Part shown: positions 34,647-44,371 of the stretch, one piece after another
Layout: the number at the start of each line of letters is the position of its first letter
Position numbering within the stretch: position 1 is the stretch's first letter
Assembly: GCA_016197225.1 (NCBI GenBank)
Contig: JACPWC010000016.1
Span: forward strand, 51,183 to 115,182
From: Chloroflexota bacterium
Lineage (GTDB): Bacteria; Chloroflexota; Anaerolineae; Anaerolineales; VGOW01
DNA length: 64,000 nt
Reading direction: 5' to 3'
Notes under the pieces: model-generated
The model's database searches: none
Told to the model about the DNA's origin: nothing
The model's input: only the letters and a program-made list of their open reading frames with translations
Program-made: the position numbers and the translations under genes

Positions 34647-35825
34647 TTATTCCTGGCGATCCAGAATCTTTTCAAAGAAGGTCGCCGTCTGCATCGCTAT
34701 TTTATCCCATGTGAACTCCTCGGCGAGTTCAAGCGCGCCGATAGATAGTTTGAGGCGCAAAGCCGAGTCGGCGGCCAGTTCGCGGATGGCGGCGGCGAGG
34801 GCGGCAGGGTCTTCGGGTGGCAGGAGGCGGATGTTGTCGCCGTCGCGCAGTTGCGGCAGAGGCGTGGCCGGTTGGGTGGTGATGGTAGGCAGGCCGTGCG
34901 CCAGGCAGGCCATGAACGTTCCGCGCCGAAAGGAAGCGCCGTCAACGTAGGGCATTGCCATGAGGTCGCAGGCGAGGAGGGCTTGAGTCGTTTCGGCGGG
35001 CGGCAGGAAGCCGGTGCGAATGATGCGGCTGGCGACGCCAAGTTGAATGGCCAGCGAGTCAAGCTGGGCGGCATAGGCGGCGTTGGTCGGGTCACTGGTT
35101 CCGGCGCGCCCGCCGATCAAAAGCAATTTGTAATTGGGCAATTGGGCGAGAGCGCGGAACAAGGTTTCGCCGCCTTTGCTGGTGTTGAGGAAGCCGAAGT
35201 AGCCAACGACGACATCTGAGTCCGTGAAGCCCCAACGTGGGCCGTATTGCGTATTTCGTATTCCGTTGTGGGTGGCAAAGGGTTTGATGTTGCTACCGAT
35301 AGGAATCTCGGCGAGATGTTTGATGCGTGAGTCGCGTTCGAGAGCCAGCCGGTCTTCGGGGTTGGTGACGATGACGCCGGAGGCCGAGTGGGCGAGGGTG
35401 TTGACGGCGTCCCGGCGGAGGCGGCCTGCCTTTGGAAAAAGGTAAGGGACGCGAAGATCGTGAAAGGTGACAACCGATGGCAGTCCGGCCACTTTCGGCA
35501 AGGCGTGAATCGGCGCTGTCATGCCATAAGCGGCGGCCTGGTATTGAATGTTGATGAGGTCGAGCGAGAGGGCGCGGACGAGGCGGCGAACAAAGAGTAG
35601 AGATTGAAGATTCCAGGAGCGAGTGATGGGATGAACGTTGACGTTCGTAGTGACGACTTTAGTCGTCGGCAAGGGGCGACTAAAGTCGCCACTACCGATG
35701 GAAGTATGGGTGATGACGTGAACATCGTGGCCCAGGGCGGCCAGGGCGTGGGCGAGTTCGCGCGAGAAGTCACCCACGCCGCCTTGCATGGGCGGGTATT
35801 CGCCGGTGACGAAGCCGATCTTCAT
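34647..35825 (-). CDS. Glycosyltransferase family 4
   Basis: 392 aa GT-B fold. It has an N-terminal GEYPPMQGGVGDFSRELAHAL, a central YFGFLNTSKGGETLFRAL and LLIGGRAG, and the C-terminal nucleotide-sugar site (PYVDGASFRRGTFMACLAHGLPTITT) where the usual E-x7-E is loosely kept. Two repeat-derived pieces are coding: heptads at 35243-35270 (CGTATTG type, giving GIRNTQYGP) and a palindromic element at 35647-35695 (SGDFSRPLPTTKVVTTN). It transfers a sugar from a nucleotide donor; the acceptor is unknown. It begins 5 nt from the polyprenyl synthase stop. Confidence 0.85.
   Translation of the reverse strand: MKIGFVTGEYPPMQGGVGDFSRELAHALAALGHDVHVITHTSIGSGDFSRPLPTTKVVTTNVNVHPITRSWNLQSLLFVRRLVRALSLDLINIQYQAAAYGMTAPIHALPKVAGLPSVVTFHDLRVPYLFPKAGRLRRDAVNTLAHSASGVIVTNPEDRLALERDSRIKHLAEIPIGSNIKPFATHNGIRNTQYGPRWGFTDSDVVVGYFGFLNTSKGGETLFRALAQLPNYKLLLIGGRAGTSDPTNAAYAAQLDSLAIQLGVASRIIRTGFLPPAETTQALLACDLMAMPYVDGASFRRGTFMACLAHGLPTITTQPATPLPQLRDGDNIRLLPPEDPAALAAAIRELAADSALRLKLSIGALELAEEFTWDKIAMQTATFFEKILDRQE
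35647..35695. repeat. Palindromic element inside the GT4 gene (GTAGTGACGACTTTAGTCG)
   Basis: 19-nt arms at 35647-35665 and 35677-35695 with 18 of 19 matching, separated by 11 nt. Read in frame as SGDFSRP...TTKVVTT. A second copy of the same family is coding in hisH (60949-61000). Confidence 0.85.
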
Positions 35826-35830
35826 CGGCG

Positions 35831-36796
35831 TCAGAGATCGCGGCTGACGACGTAATCGGCCAGGCCGCGCAGAGAGTCGGCATAAGGGCCGGCGGGGCTG
35901 CGAAGTGTGTCGAGCGCGGCCAGGCCCCGGTTGGCAAAGTCGCGGGCTTCGTTGAGTGAGGCGCGAATCGCGCCGGAGTTGCTTACGGCTTCGACCACCC
36001 GGGCGGTAATGGCGGCGTCACCCATGTGGCCGTTGAGCAAGGCTCTGAGATCAGGATGGTTGGGATGTTCTTCCAGGAAGTAGAGCGCCGGAAGCGTCAC
36101 CAGCCCCTGCCGCAAGTCGCCGCCCACCGGCTTGCCAATGTGAGCCGAGTCGCCCACAAAGTCCAGAATATCGTCCACAATTTGAAAAGCGGAGCCAACC
36201 TGCCGGCCACATTCGGCCAGCGCCGAAATTTCATCCTCGGTCGCCCGGCCCACCACCGCCCCAGCCTCGGTGGCCGCCTCAAAAACAGAGGCGGTCTTGG
36301 CATAGATGCGGCGGTAGTAGTCGTCGCGGCTGGCCATGCCCCGGCTCTTGAACATCTGGTTGATCTCGCCGTTGACGAGGATCATCAACGTCCGGGCAAA
36401 GATACGCATCACGCGCACACTGTTGGCCTGGGCGGCCAGGTCGGCGGCGCGGGCAAAGATGTAGTCGCCGGTGAGGACGGTGGCCCCGGCATTCCAGTTG
36501 GCGTTCAGGGTGGGAATGCCGCGCCGCAAGAGCGAGCCGTCAATCAAATCGTCGTGCACCAGCGTGGCCGTGTGCAACATTTCAATCGAAGCGGCCACCG
36601 AGACCGCCTCATCCGAGTCCGCGCCGAAAATGCCGGCCGCGAGCAAAGACATGGCCGGGCGAATCCGCTTACCGCCCGAGGCCAGCAAATGGTTGATGGC
36701 CGCTGTCAGGGCCTCGTGCTGATCCGGCACATAATCGCGCATCCGATCTTCCACCGCCTTCAGCCCGTCGCGCACAGGCGAGAGCAGTTCAGTCAT
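35831..36796 (-). CDS. Polyprenyl diphosphate synthase
   Basis: 321 aa from ATG 36796. First Asp-rich motif LVHDDLIDGS, second DDILDFVGD, and GGKRIRPAMSLLAA near the N-terminus for substrate binding. It elongates isoprenoid chains for quinones or lipid carriers. The long-chain type (IspB/HepT-like) is suggested by the small side chains before the first motif. The preceding tatD-like gene is 20 nt away and the GT4 gene follows after 5 nt. Confidence 0.9.
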   Translation of the reverse strand: MTELLSPVRDGLKAVEDRMRDYVPDQHEALTAAINHLLASGGKRIRPAMSLLAAGIFGADSDEAVSVAASIEMLHTATLVHDDLIDGSLLRRGIPTLNANWNAGATVLTGDYIFARAADLAAQANSVRVMRIFARTLMILVNGEINQMFKSRGMASRDDYYRRIYAKTASVFEAATEAGAVVGRATEDEISALAECGRQVGSAFQIVDDILDFVGDSAHIGKPVGGDLRQGLVTLPALYFLEEHPNHPDLRALLNGHMGDAAITARVVEAVSNSGAIRASLNEARDFANRGLAALDTLRSPAGPYADSLRGLADYVVSRDL

Positions 36797-36816
36797 GGAA
36801 GATTTGGTTATCGTAG

Positions 36817-37608
36817 TCAATCGGAATTACTCCATTCAAAGAGCAGACTGGCGTTGGCGCCCGTCTGCCTCACAATCGTTTCAAAGTCTTCGCCACGCAC
36901 CTCGGCCAGCTTCCCGGCCACGTAACGCGCGTAAGCCGGTTCGTTGCGCTTGCCCCGGCGCGGCGCGGGCGTCAGATAAGGCGCATCGGTCTCAACCAAT
37001 AACTTCGAGAGGGGCGCAGTCGCGGCCACAGCGCGCATCTCGTCGGCCTTCGGAAACGTGATCGGCCCGGTGAGGCCCAGAAGAAAGTTGACCTTCAGAG
37101 ACGGCTCCACCTGAGTCCGGTCGCCGCTGAACGAGTGCAGGACGCCGGACGGTCTGGCCGCCTCTCGTGCCCAACCCCATTCTGTCAACATCCCGATCAC
37201 ATCGGCGAACGCTTCCCGGTTGTGAATGATCACCGGCAGGCTCAACTCAGCGGCCAGCTCCAGTTGCGCCCGAAACGCCTTCTGCTGAACGTCCTGCGGC
37301 GAAAGGTTGCGATAGTAGTCCAGCCCGATCTCGCCAATCGCCTTCACCTTCGGGTGTGTTGCCAGCACCCGAAGCTCTCTCAGTTCATCCGCGCCCAGTT
37401 TGGCCGCGTCGTGCGGGTGAAAGCCAACGGCGGCATAGACTTCGGGATACTTCTCGGCCAGGGCCACCGCCCGGCGGCTCGAGTCCAGATCAACGCCCGG
37501 GTTCATGATGCGCCCCACCCCGGCCTCGCGGGCGCGGGCGATCACTGCGTCCCGGTCGGCGTCGAAAGCGGACATATCAAGGTGGCAATGCGTATCAACC
37601 AATTTCAC
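36817..37608 (-). CDS. tatD: TatD-family metal-dependent DNase
   Basis: 263 aa, start GTG 37608 (MKLVDTHCHLDM). It has THCHLD, GEIGLDYYR, PVIIHNREAF and VETDAPYLTP, the complete two-metal amidohydrolase-like site of TatD. It acts on DNA 3'-ends or D-aminoacyl substrates. A TTG 6 codons upstream is the only alternative start in the frame. A palindromic repeat separates it from deoB. Confidence 0.9.
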   Translation of the reverse strand: MKLVDTHCHLDMSAFDADRDAVIARAREAGVGRIMNPGVDLDSSRRAVALAEKYPEVYAAVGFHPHDAAKLGADELRELRVLATHPKVKAIGEIGLDYYRNLSPQDVQQKAFRAQLELAAELSLPVIIHNREAFADVIGMLTEWGWAREAARPSGVLHSFSGDRTQVEPSLKVNFLLGLTGPITFPKADEMRAVAATAPLSKLLVETDAPYLTPAPRRGKRNEPAYARYVAGKLAEVRGEDFETIVRQTGANASLLFEWSNSD

Positions 37609-37643
37609 TTGTGAGAATTGTATCAAATATGTCTGGTTTTGGG

Positions 37644-37713
37644 GTAGGGGCGAAGCATTCGGAGGGCAAACTCACCCTTCGCCAAAATTCTCGCCCGAAT
37701 GCTTCGCCCCTAC
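37644..37713. repeat. 19-bp perfect inverted repeat (GTAGGGGCGAAGCATTCGG)
   Basis: Arms 37644-37662 and 37695-37713. The deoB stop TAG lies in the right arm, so the element defines the end of DeoB. Between genes, with terminator potential. Confidence 0.85.
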
Positions 37714-38882
37714 AAAATCACAGATGCAAACTCTGAGCCTTCATTTGGCGGCTCTACGTTCAGCACGTTGGCAACCGTAGCCGCCAAATCGGCAAACGAG
37801 CCGCGCGTGCCAATGGCAACCGGCTTGATGCGCTTGCCCGCCGCCAGCAGTGGCACGCGCTCGCGTGAGTGATCGGTCGAGGGCGTGGTCGGGTCGTTGC
37901 CGTGATCGGCGGTGATGAACAGCACGTCGTCATCGCTCATCGCCGCCAGAATTTCCGGCAGGCGGCGGTCGAAGTCACGCAAGGCTTGAGCGTATCCTTC
38001 AACATTGTTGCGGTGGCCGTACAGCGCGTCGAAGTCCACCAGGTTGGTGAAGATCAGGCCGGGACGGCGCGTCTTGATGAACTCGATGGTGGCCGTCACC
38101 CCGGCCTCGTTGTTGCCGGTGTGATTGACATCGGTCAGGCCGCGATGCGCGAAAATATCTTCGATCTTGCCCACCCCCGCCGACATTAACCCTGCCGCCT
38201 TCACCTTGTCTAAAATCGTGTCGGCCGGCGGGGTGAGTGAAAAGTCGCGGCGGCGCTCGGTGCGCTTGAATGCGCCGACCGGCCCGACGAACGGACGGGC
38301 AATCACCCGCCCCACAGCTAATTCGTCCACCAACATCTCGCGGGCGATTTCGCACAGCCGATAAAGCTCGCCAATTGGAATCACTTCTTCGTGAGCGGCA
38401 ATCTGAAACACGCTGTCGGCTGAGGTGTAGATGATGGGCTTGCCGGTGGCGACGTGTTCTGCGCCCAGTTGCTCGATAATGACCGTGCCAGAGGCGGGAT
38501 AGTTGCCGAGCGTTCTTCGACCGATTCGAGTCTCGTAACTTTCCACAAATTCTTTTGGGAAACCATTGGGGAATGTGGGAAACGGTTTCTTGAGCGAGAC
38601 GCCGCCCAACTCCCAATGGCCGGTCGTCGTGTCCTTGCCCGCCGACACTTCGGTCAGGCGGCCATACGCGCCGGTCGGCTTTTCCACCACTGGGATGCCG
38701 TCGAAGTTCCCAAGATGGCCGAGGCCAAGCATTGCCAGGTTGGGCAAACTCAAGCCGCCTACAGCGCGAGCGATATTGCCGGTGGTGTTCGAGCCAACGT
38801 CGCCGTAGGCCTCGGCGTCCGGCGCGTCGCCAACGCCAACGCTGTCGAGGACGATGATGATGGTTTGGTTAATTCTTATCAT
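37710..38882 (-). CDS. deoB: Phosphopentomutase
   Basis: 390 aa of the alkaline phosphatase superfamily. It has an N-terminal [21 protein letters not shown] metal-binding Asp/Thr, the central insertion domain, and [21 protein letters not shown] near the end, the conserved metal ligands of DeoB. It interconverts (deoxy)ribose-1- and -5-phosphate in nucleoside salvage. It is followed by tatD and then the polyprenyl synthase. Upstream lies the group II intron. Confidence 0.95.
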   Translation of the reverse strand: MIRINQTIIIVLDSVGVGDAPDAEAYGDVGSNTTGNIARAVGGLSLPNLAMLGLGHLGNFDGIPVVEKPTGAYGRLTEVSAGKDTTTGHWELGGVSLKKPFPTFPNGFPKEFVESYETRIGRRTLGNYPASGTVIIEQLGAEHVATGKPIIYTSADSVFQIAAHEEVIPIGELYRLCEIAREMLVDELAVGRVIARPFVGPVGAFKRTERRRDFSLTPPADTILDKVKAAGLMSAGVGKIEDIFAHRGLTDVNHTGNNEAGVTATIEFIKTRRPGLIFTNLVDFDALYGHRNNVEGYAQALRDFDRRLPEILAAMSDDDVLFITADHGNDPTTPSTDHSRERVPLLAAGKRIKPVAIGTRGSFADLAATVANVLNVEPPNEGSEFASVIL

Positions 38883-38911
38883 AGCTTTTTTGACAACGGA
38901 TGAAAGTCGAG

Positions 38912-40843
38912 GTAGGGACGACCCTCACGGGTCGCCCCCCTCACAGAACCGGACGAGCGGAGTTACCGCATCCGGCTCTTACCTTAGGTCAGCCGATTAG
39001 CCGTTGAGACGGATACAGATGGTAGATACGAGGATAAGGCAACCAGTTACGCCCCAAGCGAGACATCCGCTCCCAAGTGAGGCGGGCTTTCTGACTGCGC
39101 CGTTCCAGCGCGCGCTTCCACACTCTCACGATTTGGTTTCGGAATTCGCTCAGAGCCGGACTATTCATTGGCACACCGTAGTACCGAAAGTGTCCCAAGA
39201 TAACCGACCGCAACCACGCGCCTTGTTTCGGGATTGGCTCATGCAGGCGTCGGTGCAGTTCCAGTTTCACTGCTCGCACCTTCGCCCGCAATCGTTTTCG
39301 CATCGTTTGCCGCTTCACCGTAAAGTATCCCTTCCGAGTCTTACCGCAGATGTGCGTGAAGCCCAAGAAGTTGAACGTCTCCGGTTTGCTTTCGCCCCGT
39401 TTCTCGCGGTTCGTCGCCGCATAGCGTCCGAACTCAATCAGTCGGGTCTTGTCGGTGTGCAGTTCCAAATTGAACTTCTTCAGTCGCTCCGTCAGTTCGC
39501 CTTGAAATTGCTCCGCTTCCTCACGATGCTCAAAGCCCACCACGAAGTCGTCGGCGTACCGCACGAGGATGACTTCCCCACGCGCGTTCCGCTTCCGCCA
39601 CTGGTGCGCCCACTGGTCGAACACATAGTGAAGATAGATGTTCGCCAAGACCGGGCTAATCAGCCCTCCTTGCGGCGTCCCTTCTTCACTCGGCGTCCAA
39701 CTCCCTTCTTCAAGCACACCGGCTTTCAACCATTTCTGGATGAGACGCACGATGCGCTTGTCCCCAACCCGATGCTCGATGAACTTCACCAGCCAATCGT
39801 GGGAGATGGTGTCGTAGTACCCGCGAATGTCCGCATCCAGCACCCAGTTCACCTGCTTCTGTGTGACTCCGACTGTCAACGCATCCAGCGCGCTGTGCGG
39901 GTTGCGCCCCCGTCGAAATCCATACGAGAAGCCCAGAAACTCCGCTTCCCAAATGACCGTGAATATCTGCGCTGTCACCCATTGCACTATCTTGTCTTCC
40001 AGCGTCGGTATTCCCAACGGTCTCTGGCGTCCGTCAGCTTTGGGTATGTACACCCGCCGAACCGGAGTTGCCCAGTACGCTCCACGCCGCAACCGCGCAG
40101 ACAAGTCTTGCAGATTGTTCTCCAAGTTTTGCCCGTACTGTTGCCACGTCTCACCGTCCACCCCCGGCGCGGCATCTCGTTTGAGGCGGAGATACGCTTC
40201 GCGCAGATGGTCAGCGTTGTAGACGTGATGGTAGAGCGCGGTGAACTTGACCTCCTTTTCTCGTTCCACTGCTATTCGGATGCGTTTCAACGCCGCTTCC
40301 ATGCCATTGTCCCGGCTCTGTGTCCAGAGCATGACGGGTTGAACCACATTCCCTTTAGTCGGCGGCCTTCCCTCCATCTCCTCCATCCCTGTTCGTTCAG
40401 TGATGTTCGGAGATTTCTCAGGTACTACGCCCCCGTCCGACTGCCTGTAGTCGTTCTTCATCGGCTTGCGTCCTTAGACTTCCCGATGCAACCTGTCGTT
40501 CCATCTTCCGCAACAGGCAACTTCAGGCTCTCCCGATTCCTGCGTAAAGTGTTTCCCAGCATGTGCGGGGTCTCTGACCACGCAGAGCCTGTCCCGAACT
40601 CGCGCAAGGCTGGTCGTCCAGCTATCGCTCGGCACAGTGTTGCCTTCCGTGTATCCGACCACGTTGGCGCTCCGAAGTTGATCCGTATTTCGTGGCTCAA
40701 TACCCGACCTACTAGTTCCCTTGTCAACGCTTCGCCGACGGGATTTCTCCCGCCCACGCATGACTCAGGGCCGATTTGGTTCGCTAGACCTTTATCGCAT
40801 GTGACTTTCACTCTTGACACCTTACCAGTTTTCATCGGCGCAC
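38912..40843 (-). mobile_element. Group II intron
   Basis: The 5' end is GTGCGCC at 40843. Domain V is the 34-nt hairpin at 38945-38978 (GAGCCGGATGCGGTAACTCC... with a GTAA loop). Domain VI is at about 38912-38940 (CGACCC/GGGTCG stem), with the 3' end at CCCTAC (approximately 38912). It encodes one RT/maturase in domain IV. It interrupts a palindromic ATCCGTT-family element, whose two halves flank it (38891-38905 and 40846-40900). Confidence 0.85.
38989..40461 (-). CDS. ltrA: Group II intron reverse transcriptase/maturase
   Basis: 490 aa. RT blocks: PGVDGETWQQYG, GIPTLEDKIVQW, FSYGFRRGRNPHSAL, DADIRGYYDTISHDWL, TPQGGLISPVLANIYL, the catalytic RYADDFVVG, and NFLGFTHICGKTRKGYF. A maturase X-like region follows (RLRAKVRAVKLELHRR...GHFRYYGVP). 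No HNH endonuclease domain is present after ARLTWERMSRL, the En-minus form that often uses stalled forks or terminator hairpins as targets. All key residues are present, so it is probably functional. ATG at 40461 is the usual start position. Confidence 0.96.
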   Translation of the reverse strand: MKNDYRQSDGGVVPEKSPNITERTGMEEMEGRPPTKGNVVQPVMLWTQSRDNGMEAALKRIRIAVEREKEVKFTALYHHVYNADHLREAYLRLKRDAAPGVDGETWQQYGQNLENNLQDLSARLRRGAYWATPVRRVYIPKADGRQRPLGIPTLEDKIVQWVTAQIFTVIWEAEFLGFSYGFRRGRNPHSALDALTVGVTQKQVNWVLDADIRGYYDTISHDWLVKFIEHRVGDKRIVRLIQKWLKAGVLEEGSWTPSEEGTPQGGLISPVLANIYLHYVFDQWAHQWRKRNARGEVILVRYADDFVVGFEHREEAEQFQGELTERLKKFNLELHTDKTRLIEFGRYAATNREKRGESKPETFNFLGFTHICGKTRKGYFTVKRQTMRKRLRAKVRAVKLELHRRLHEPIPKQGAWLRSVILGHFRYYGVPMNSPALSEFRNQIVRVWKRALERRSQKARLTWERMSRLGRNWLPYPRIYHLYPSQRLIG

Positions 40844-40845
40844 CG

Positions 40846-40900
40846 GATTGAACGGATAATCTTCAAAACTATCCGTTTACATCCGTTCAATCCGTTGTCA
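40846..40900. repeat. Right half of an ATCCGTT-family palindrome, split by the intron
   Basis: CGGATTGAACGGATAA and ATCCGTTTACATCCGTTCAATCCGTTGTC. The matching GACAACGGATGAAAG left part lies at 38892-38907 on the other side of the intron. It overlaps the glmM C-terminal codons. Confidence 0.7.
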
Positions 40901-42353
40901 TCAAAAGGCCGCCCCGGCTACAGTCTTGAATTTCAATGCCGCCGCCATTCATGCCAGAGGCCGCCTGAATCTGGCGGCAAATCCTGGCGGCAATGCCGGC
41001 CAGAGCTTCTTCGGACTGCTGGCCGTCGGATTCGAGCATGGCCCGGAATTTAGATTCGGTTCCAGAATAGCGCAGGTTAATGCGAGTGAGGCCGGGGTGG
41101 CCGGCCAGAGTTTGGTTCTCGATGTCAACCAAAGCAAACTTGTCGAGGCGCGGGCCGCGCCCCACGTCGGCAGAGGCGATCACCTGCGGCGTCTTGCCGA
41201 TCCCGGCGGCGAACTCGGCCATTGATGTTGCGCCAGATTCGATGAAGGCGCGCATGACGAACAGCGCCGTTCTCATGCCGTCGCCGGTGACGTGAGAGTC
41301 GTCCAGCAGGATCACGTGGCCCGACTGCTCACCGCCCAGACCGATCCCGCCTGATTGCGGTGTGTTGCGGCGAAGTTCGATGAGTTTTTCAGTCACGTAT
41401 TTGTCGCCCACCGGCGTTTCGTGAAGTTGCCAGCCGGCGGCTTCGGCAAACTTTTTTAGGCCGGCGTTACGCATGGTGGTGGTGACGAGTGAGCGGCCCA
41501 GTAGTTGATCCCGTTTGTCGAAGTAACGGGCCAACATGCCAAGCATGTGGTCGCCATCCACCACGCCGCCATTTTGGTCAACAAAGATGACCCGGTCGGC
41601 GTCGCCGTCAAACGCCACGCCAAAATTGGCATGGTAGCTTTGGATCAGGTTCTTCATTTTGCCCGGCCACTGACGCACGTTTTCAGAGCCGGCATCCACG
41701 TTGATGTTGAGGCCGGTGGGTGAGGCGTGAATGGCGACCACGTTCACTCCGGCCCGGGCGAAGATTTCGGGGGCGTATTCAGAGGCGGCGCCGTTGGCGC
41801 AATCCAACACGACGGTCAGGCGATCCAATTGCAAATCGTGGTGTTCGGCCAGGAGGCCTTCAATATATAGTTCACGCATCCCGTGCCCGTCCATGATTCG
41901 GCCCGGCCTGATCTTGGGGCGGGTTGTGTTGGGGATGGTGTCTTCGGGTTGGGGGTCGGCGATGCGTTCAATCTCTTCTTCGAGGGCTTCGGGCAGTTTG
42001 TGGCCTTCAGGACCGAAGAACTTGATGCCGTTCTGCTGAACAGGATTGTGCGAGGCTGAGATGACAACGCCGGCCCGCGCGCCCAGTTTGTGCGTGAGCC
42101 AGGAGATGCCGGGCGTGGTGATGACGTCAAGCTCAAGCACGTCCACGCCGCCGGCGAGCAGGCCGGCGACGAGGGCGCTTTGCAACATCGGGCCGGACTG
42201 CCGGGTGTCGCGGCCAACAAGAATGGTGGGCTGTTTGGAATGGGCGGCCAGCACCGAGCCTGCGGCCCGCCCCAGGGCCAGGGCAAATTCGGGCACGAGC
42301 GGCCACTCGCCCACCACGCCTCGAACACCGTCAGTTCCAAATAGTCGTGACAT
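40887..42353 (-). CDS. glmM: Phosphoglucosamine mutase
   Basis: 488 aa from ATG 42353 (MSRLFGTDGVRG). It has the phosphoserine loop DTRQSGPML, the metal loop DGDADRV, GEQSGH for sugar recognition and RYSGTESKFR near the C-terminus. It makes glucosamine-1-P for UDP-GlcNAc. It is about 40 residues longer than typical enzymes. The final residues (GIEIQDCSRGGLLMTTD) run into the flanking palindromic repeat, so the C-terminal end is probably repeat-derived. It is upstream of the intron on the minus strand and downstream of gmd by orientation. Confidence 0.93.
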   Translation of the reverse strand: MSRLFGTDGVRGVVGEWPLVPEFALALGRAAGSVLAAHSKQPTILVGRDTRQSGPMLQSALVAGLLAGGVDVLELDVITTPGISWLTHKLGARAGVVISASHNPVQQNGIKFFGPEGHKLPEALEEEIERIADPQPEDTIPNTTRPKIRPGRIMDGHGMRELYIEGLLAEHHDLQLDRLTVVLDCANGAASEYAPEIFARAGVNVVAIHASPTGLNINVDAGSENVRQWPGKMKNLIQSYHANFGVAFDGDADRVIFVDQNGGVVDGDHMLGMLARYFDKRDQLLGRSLVTTTMRNAGLKKFAEAAGWQLHETPVGDKYVTEKLIELRRNTPQSGGIGLGGEQSGHVILLDDSHVTGDGMRTALFVMRAFIESGATSMAEFAAGIGKTPQVIASADVGRGPRLDKFALVDIENQTLAGHPGLTRINLRYSGTESKFRAMLESDGQQSEEALAGIAARICRQIQAASGMNGGGIEIQDCSRGGLLMTTD

Positions 42354-42360
42354 TATTTCC

Positions 42361-42423
42361 ATCCACAGATTTTCACAGATTTCACAGATTACCCGTCTGT
42401 GTAAATCTGCATGATCTGTGGAT
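42361..42423. repeat. CACAGATT-family palindrome
   Basis: Outer arms ATCCACAGAT (42361-42370) and ATCTGTGGAT (42414-42423), inner units CACAGATTT on one side and CTGTGTAAATCTG on the other. It touches the gmd stop. A relative lies at 45249-45310. Confidence 0.75.
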
Positions 42424-43394
42424 CAAACTTCCCGGCCTTCCTGAATTGCTTTGATGTCTTCGTCCACCATCATTTCGATCAATTGTTTGAAGGAGACGCT
42501 TGGCTCCCAGCCCAGCGCCTTGCCGGCCCTGGCCGGGTCGCCGACGAGGAGATCAACTTCGGCGGGGCGGAAGTATTTTTGATCCTGCGTTACATAGTCA
42601 TGCCAGTCAAGGCCGGCGCGCCCGAAGGCCACTTCGCACAACTCCTGCACCGAATGCGTCTCGCCGGTGGCGACGACGAAGTCATCCGGCTTCTCCTGTT
42701 GCAACATGCGCCACATGGCTTGCACGTAATCGCCGGCATAGCCCCAATCGCGGCGCGATTCCAGGTTGCCCAACTTAAGCTCTTTGGCTTTGCCAAGTTT
42801 GATCCGGGCCACGCCGTGCGTGACTTTGTGGGTGACAAATTCAAGGCCTCGTCTGGGGCTTTCGTGGTTGAAGAGGATGCCGGAGCAGGCGAAGAGGTTG
42901 TAGCTCTCGCGGTAGTTGACGGTGATCCAATGGCCGTAAACTTTAGCCACGCCGTAAGGCGAGCGCGGGTAGAACGGCGTGGTCTCGCGTTGCGGCACTT
43001 CCATCACCTTGCCGAACATCTCCGACGATGAGGCCTGATAAAACCGGATGGCCGGGTTGGTGGTGCGGATGGCTTCCAACATGCGGGTGACGCCGATGGC
43101 GGTGAACTCGCCGGTGAGGACGGGTTGCTTCCACGACGTGGGGACGAACGATTGGGCCGCCAGGTTATAAACCTCGCCTGGTTGATACTCACGCAAGATG
43201 TCCACGATGGACATTTGATCGAGCAGGTCGCCCTGCGCCAGTTCAATATCGTTCTGGATGTGCTTGATGCGATCAAAGTTAATAGTGGAGGAACGGCGCA
43301 CCATGCCGACGACGCGATAGCCCTGCGCCAGGAGAAACTCGGCCAGGTAGGAGCCGTCCTGGCCGGTGATGCCGGTGATCAATGCTGTTTTCAT
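42423..43394 (-). CDS. gmd: GDP-mannose 4,6-dehydratase
   Basis: 323 aa SDR. It has [17 protein letters not shown]-binding, LAAQSFV, the catalytic SSEMFGK and [10 protein letters not shown] (Y-x3-K), and FNHESPRRG. It forms GDP-4-keto-6-deoxymannose. ATG overlaps the stop of the upstream reductase-like gene by 4 nt. Confidence 0.94.
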   Translation of the reverse strand: MKTALITGITGQDGSYLAEFLLAQGYRVVGMVRRSSTINFDRIKHIQNDIELAQGDLLDQMSIVDILREYQPGEVYNLAAQSFVPTSWKQPVLTGEFTAIGVTRMLEAIRTTNPAIRFYQASSSEMFGKVMEVPQRETTPFYPRSPYGVAKVYGHWITVNYRESYNLFACSGILFNHESPRRGLEFVTHKVTHGVARIKLGKAKELKLGNLESRRDWGYAGDYVQAMWRMLQQEKPDDFVVATGETHSVQELCEVAFGRAGLDWHDYVTQDQKYFRPAEVDLLVGDPARAGKALGWEPSVSFKQLIEMMVDEDIKAIQEGREV

Positions 43395-44350
43395 GAGAGG
43401 CGTTCTCTTTCGTAGGTTAGCAAATCTTTCAGTGATCGTTCAAAGGGAATGGCGGGCGCCCAGCCAGTGGCGGCCATCATCTTAGTCGCATCGCCCTGCT
43501 GGCGGGGGGTGTCCGACGGGCGAAATTTGGCCGGGTCTACCTCAACCGCAATTGAGGCCGTGGAGAGCGCCAGTAATCCATCCAACACAGCTTGCACAGG
43601 CCGGGGCCGGCCGGAAGCAATGTTATAAACTTCGCCGGGCCGGCCCTGGTCTAAAACGGCGGCGTAGCCGCGCACCACGTCACGAACGTCGGTGAAGTCA
43701 CGCTCGGCTTTGAGGTTGCCGACGCGAATGACGGGCGGCTGCAGACCGCGCTCGATGGCGGCGATCTGGCTGGCGAAGTCGGCGGCCACAAAGCGCGGGT
43801 TCTGGCGCGGGCCAATATGGTTGAAGGGGCGCACCCGGATGATATGCAAGCCGTGACTCAGGTGGTAGGCCTGCGCCAGAAAGTCTTGCGCAATCTTGCT
43901 CACGCCGTAAGGGCTGTCAGCGCGGAAAGGTGTGGTCTCGCGCGCGGGCAGTTCGTCCAGGTTCAGGCGGCCATATTCTTCGTTGGAGCAAACGGAAAGG
44001 ATGCGCGCCTGCTTTAGGTTGAGGCGCAGGCACGATTGGATGAGGTTGAGTTGCGGACGGATGTTGTTCTCCATCGTGTCCCAGGGGTCGGCCCAGCTTT
44101 GCGGCACAAAGGCCTGCCCGGCCAAATGGTAAATTTGGTCGGGCCTGAGGCGGTCCAACAACTCGTCAACGCTGGCCGGGTTGCAGAGATCGATTTGCGT
44201 TAACCGGACTCGCCGATCAAGGTAAGGCGGGCAGTCGGGGCGGTTCGACGCGCCCCACACTTCAACGCCCGACTGAGCCAGAAGGTGATCGGCCAGATGA
44301 CTGCCGGCAAAACCAGTAACCCCGGTGATTAGAATCCGCAACACATACAC
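43391..44350 (-). CDS. rmd: SDR epimerase/reductase, probable GDP-4-keto-6-deoxymannose reductase
   Basis: 319 aa SDR. It has [39 protein letters not shown] (Y-x3-K) and FNHIGPRQ. It is translationally coupled to gmd (ATGA), and this pair gives GDP-D-rhamnose (Rmd). That product is inferred from context; GDP-fucose synthase is a less fitting alternative because of overall length and motif. It supports synthesis of deoxysugar-containing glycans, alongside the glycosyltransferase cluster. Confidence 0.82.
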   Translation of the reverse strand: MYVLRILITGVTGFAGSHLADHLLAQSGVEVWGASNRPDCPPYLDRRVRLTQIDLCNPASVDELLDRLRPDQIYHLAGQAFVPQSWADPWDTMENNIRPQLNLIQSCLRLNLKQARILSVCSNEEYGRLNLDELPARETTPFRADSPYGVSKIAQDFLAQAYHLSHGLHIIRVRPFNHIGPRQNPRFVAADFASQIAAIERGLQPPVIRVGNLKAERDFTDVRDVVRGYAAVLDQGRPGEVYNIASGRPRPVQAVLDGLLALSTASIAVEVDPAKFRPSDTPRQQGDATKMMAATGWAPAIPFERSLKDLLTYERERLS

Positions 44351-44371
44351 TCCGCAAGAGTCTTTCAGCGA

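Noticed and set aside
39004..40851. A 615-codon open frame on the plus strand opposite the intron RT
   Set aside because: It mirrors the RT codons, has no RBS or domain, and its composition (Arg/Pro/His-rich) is that of an antisense shadow.
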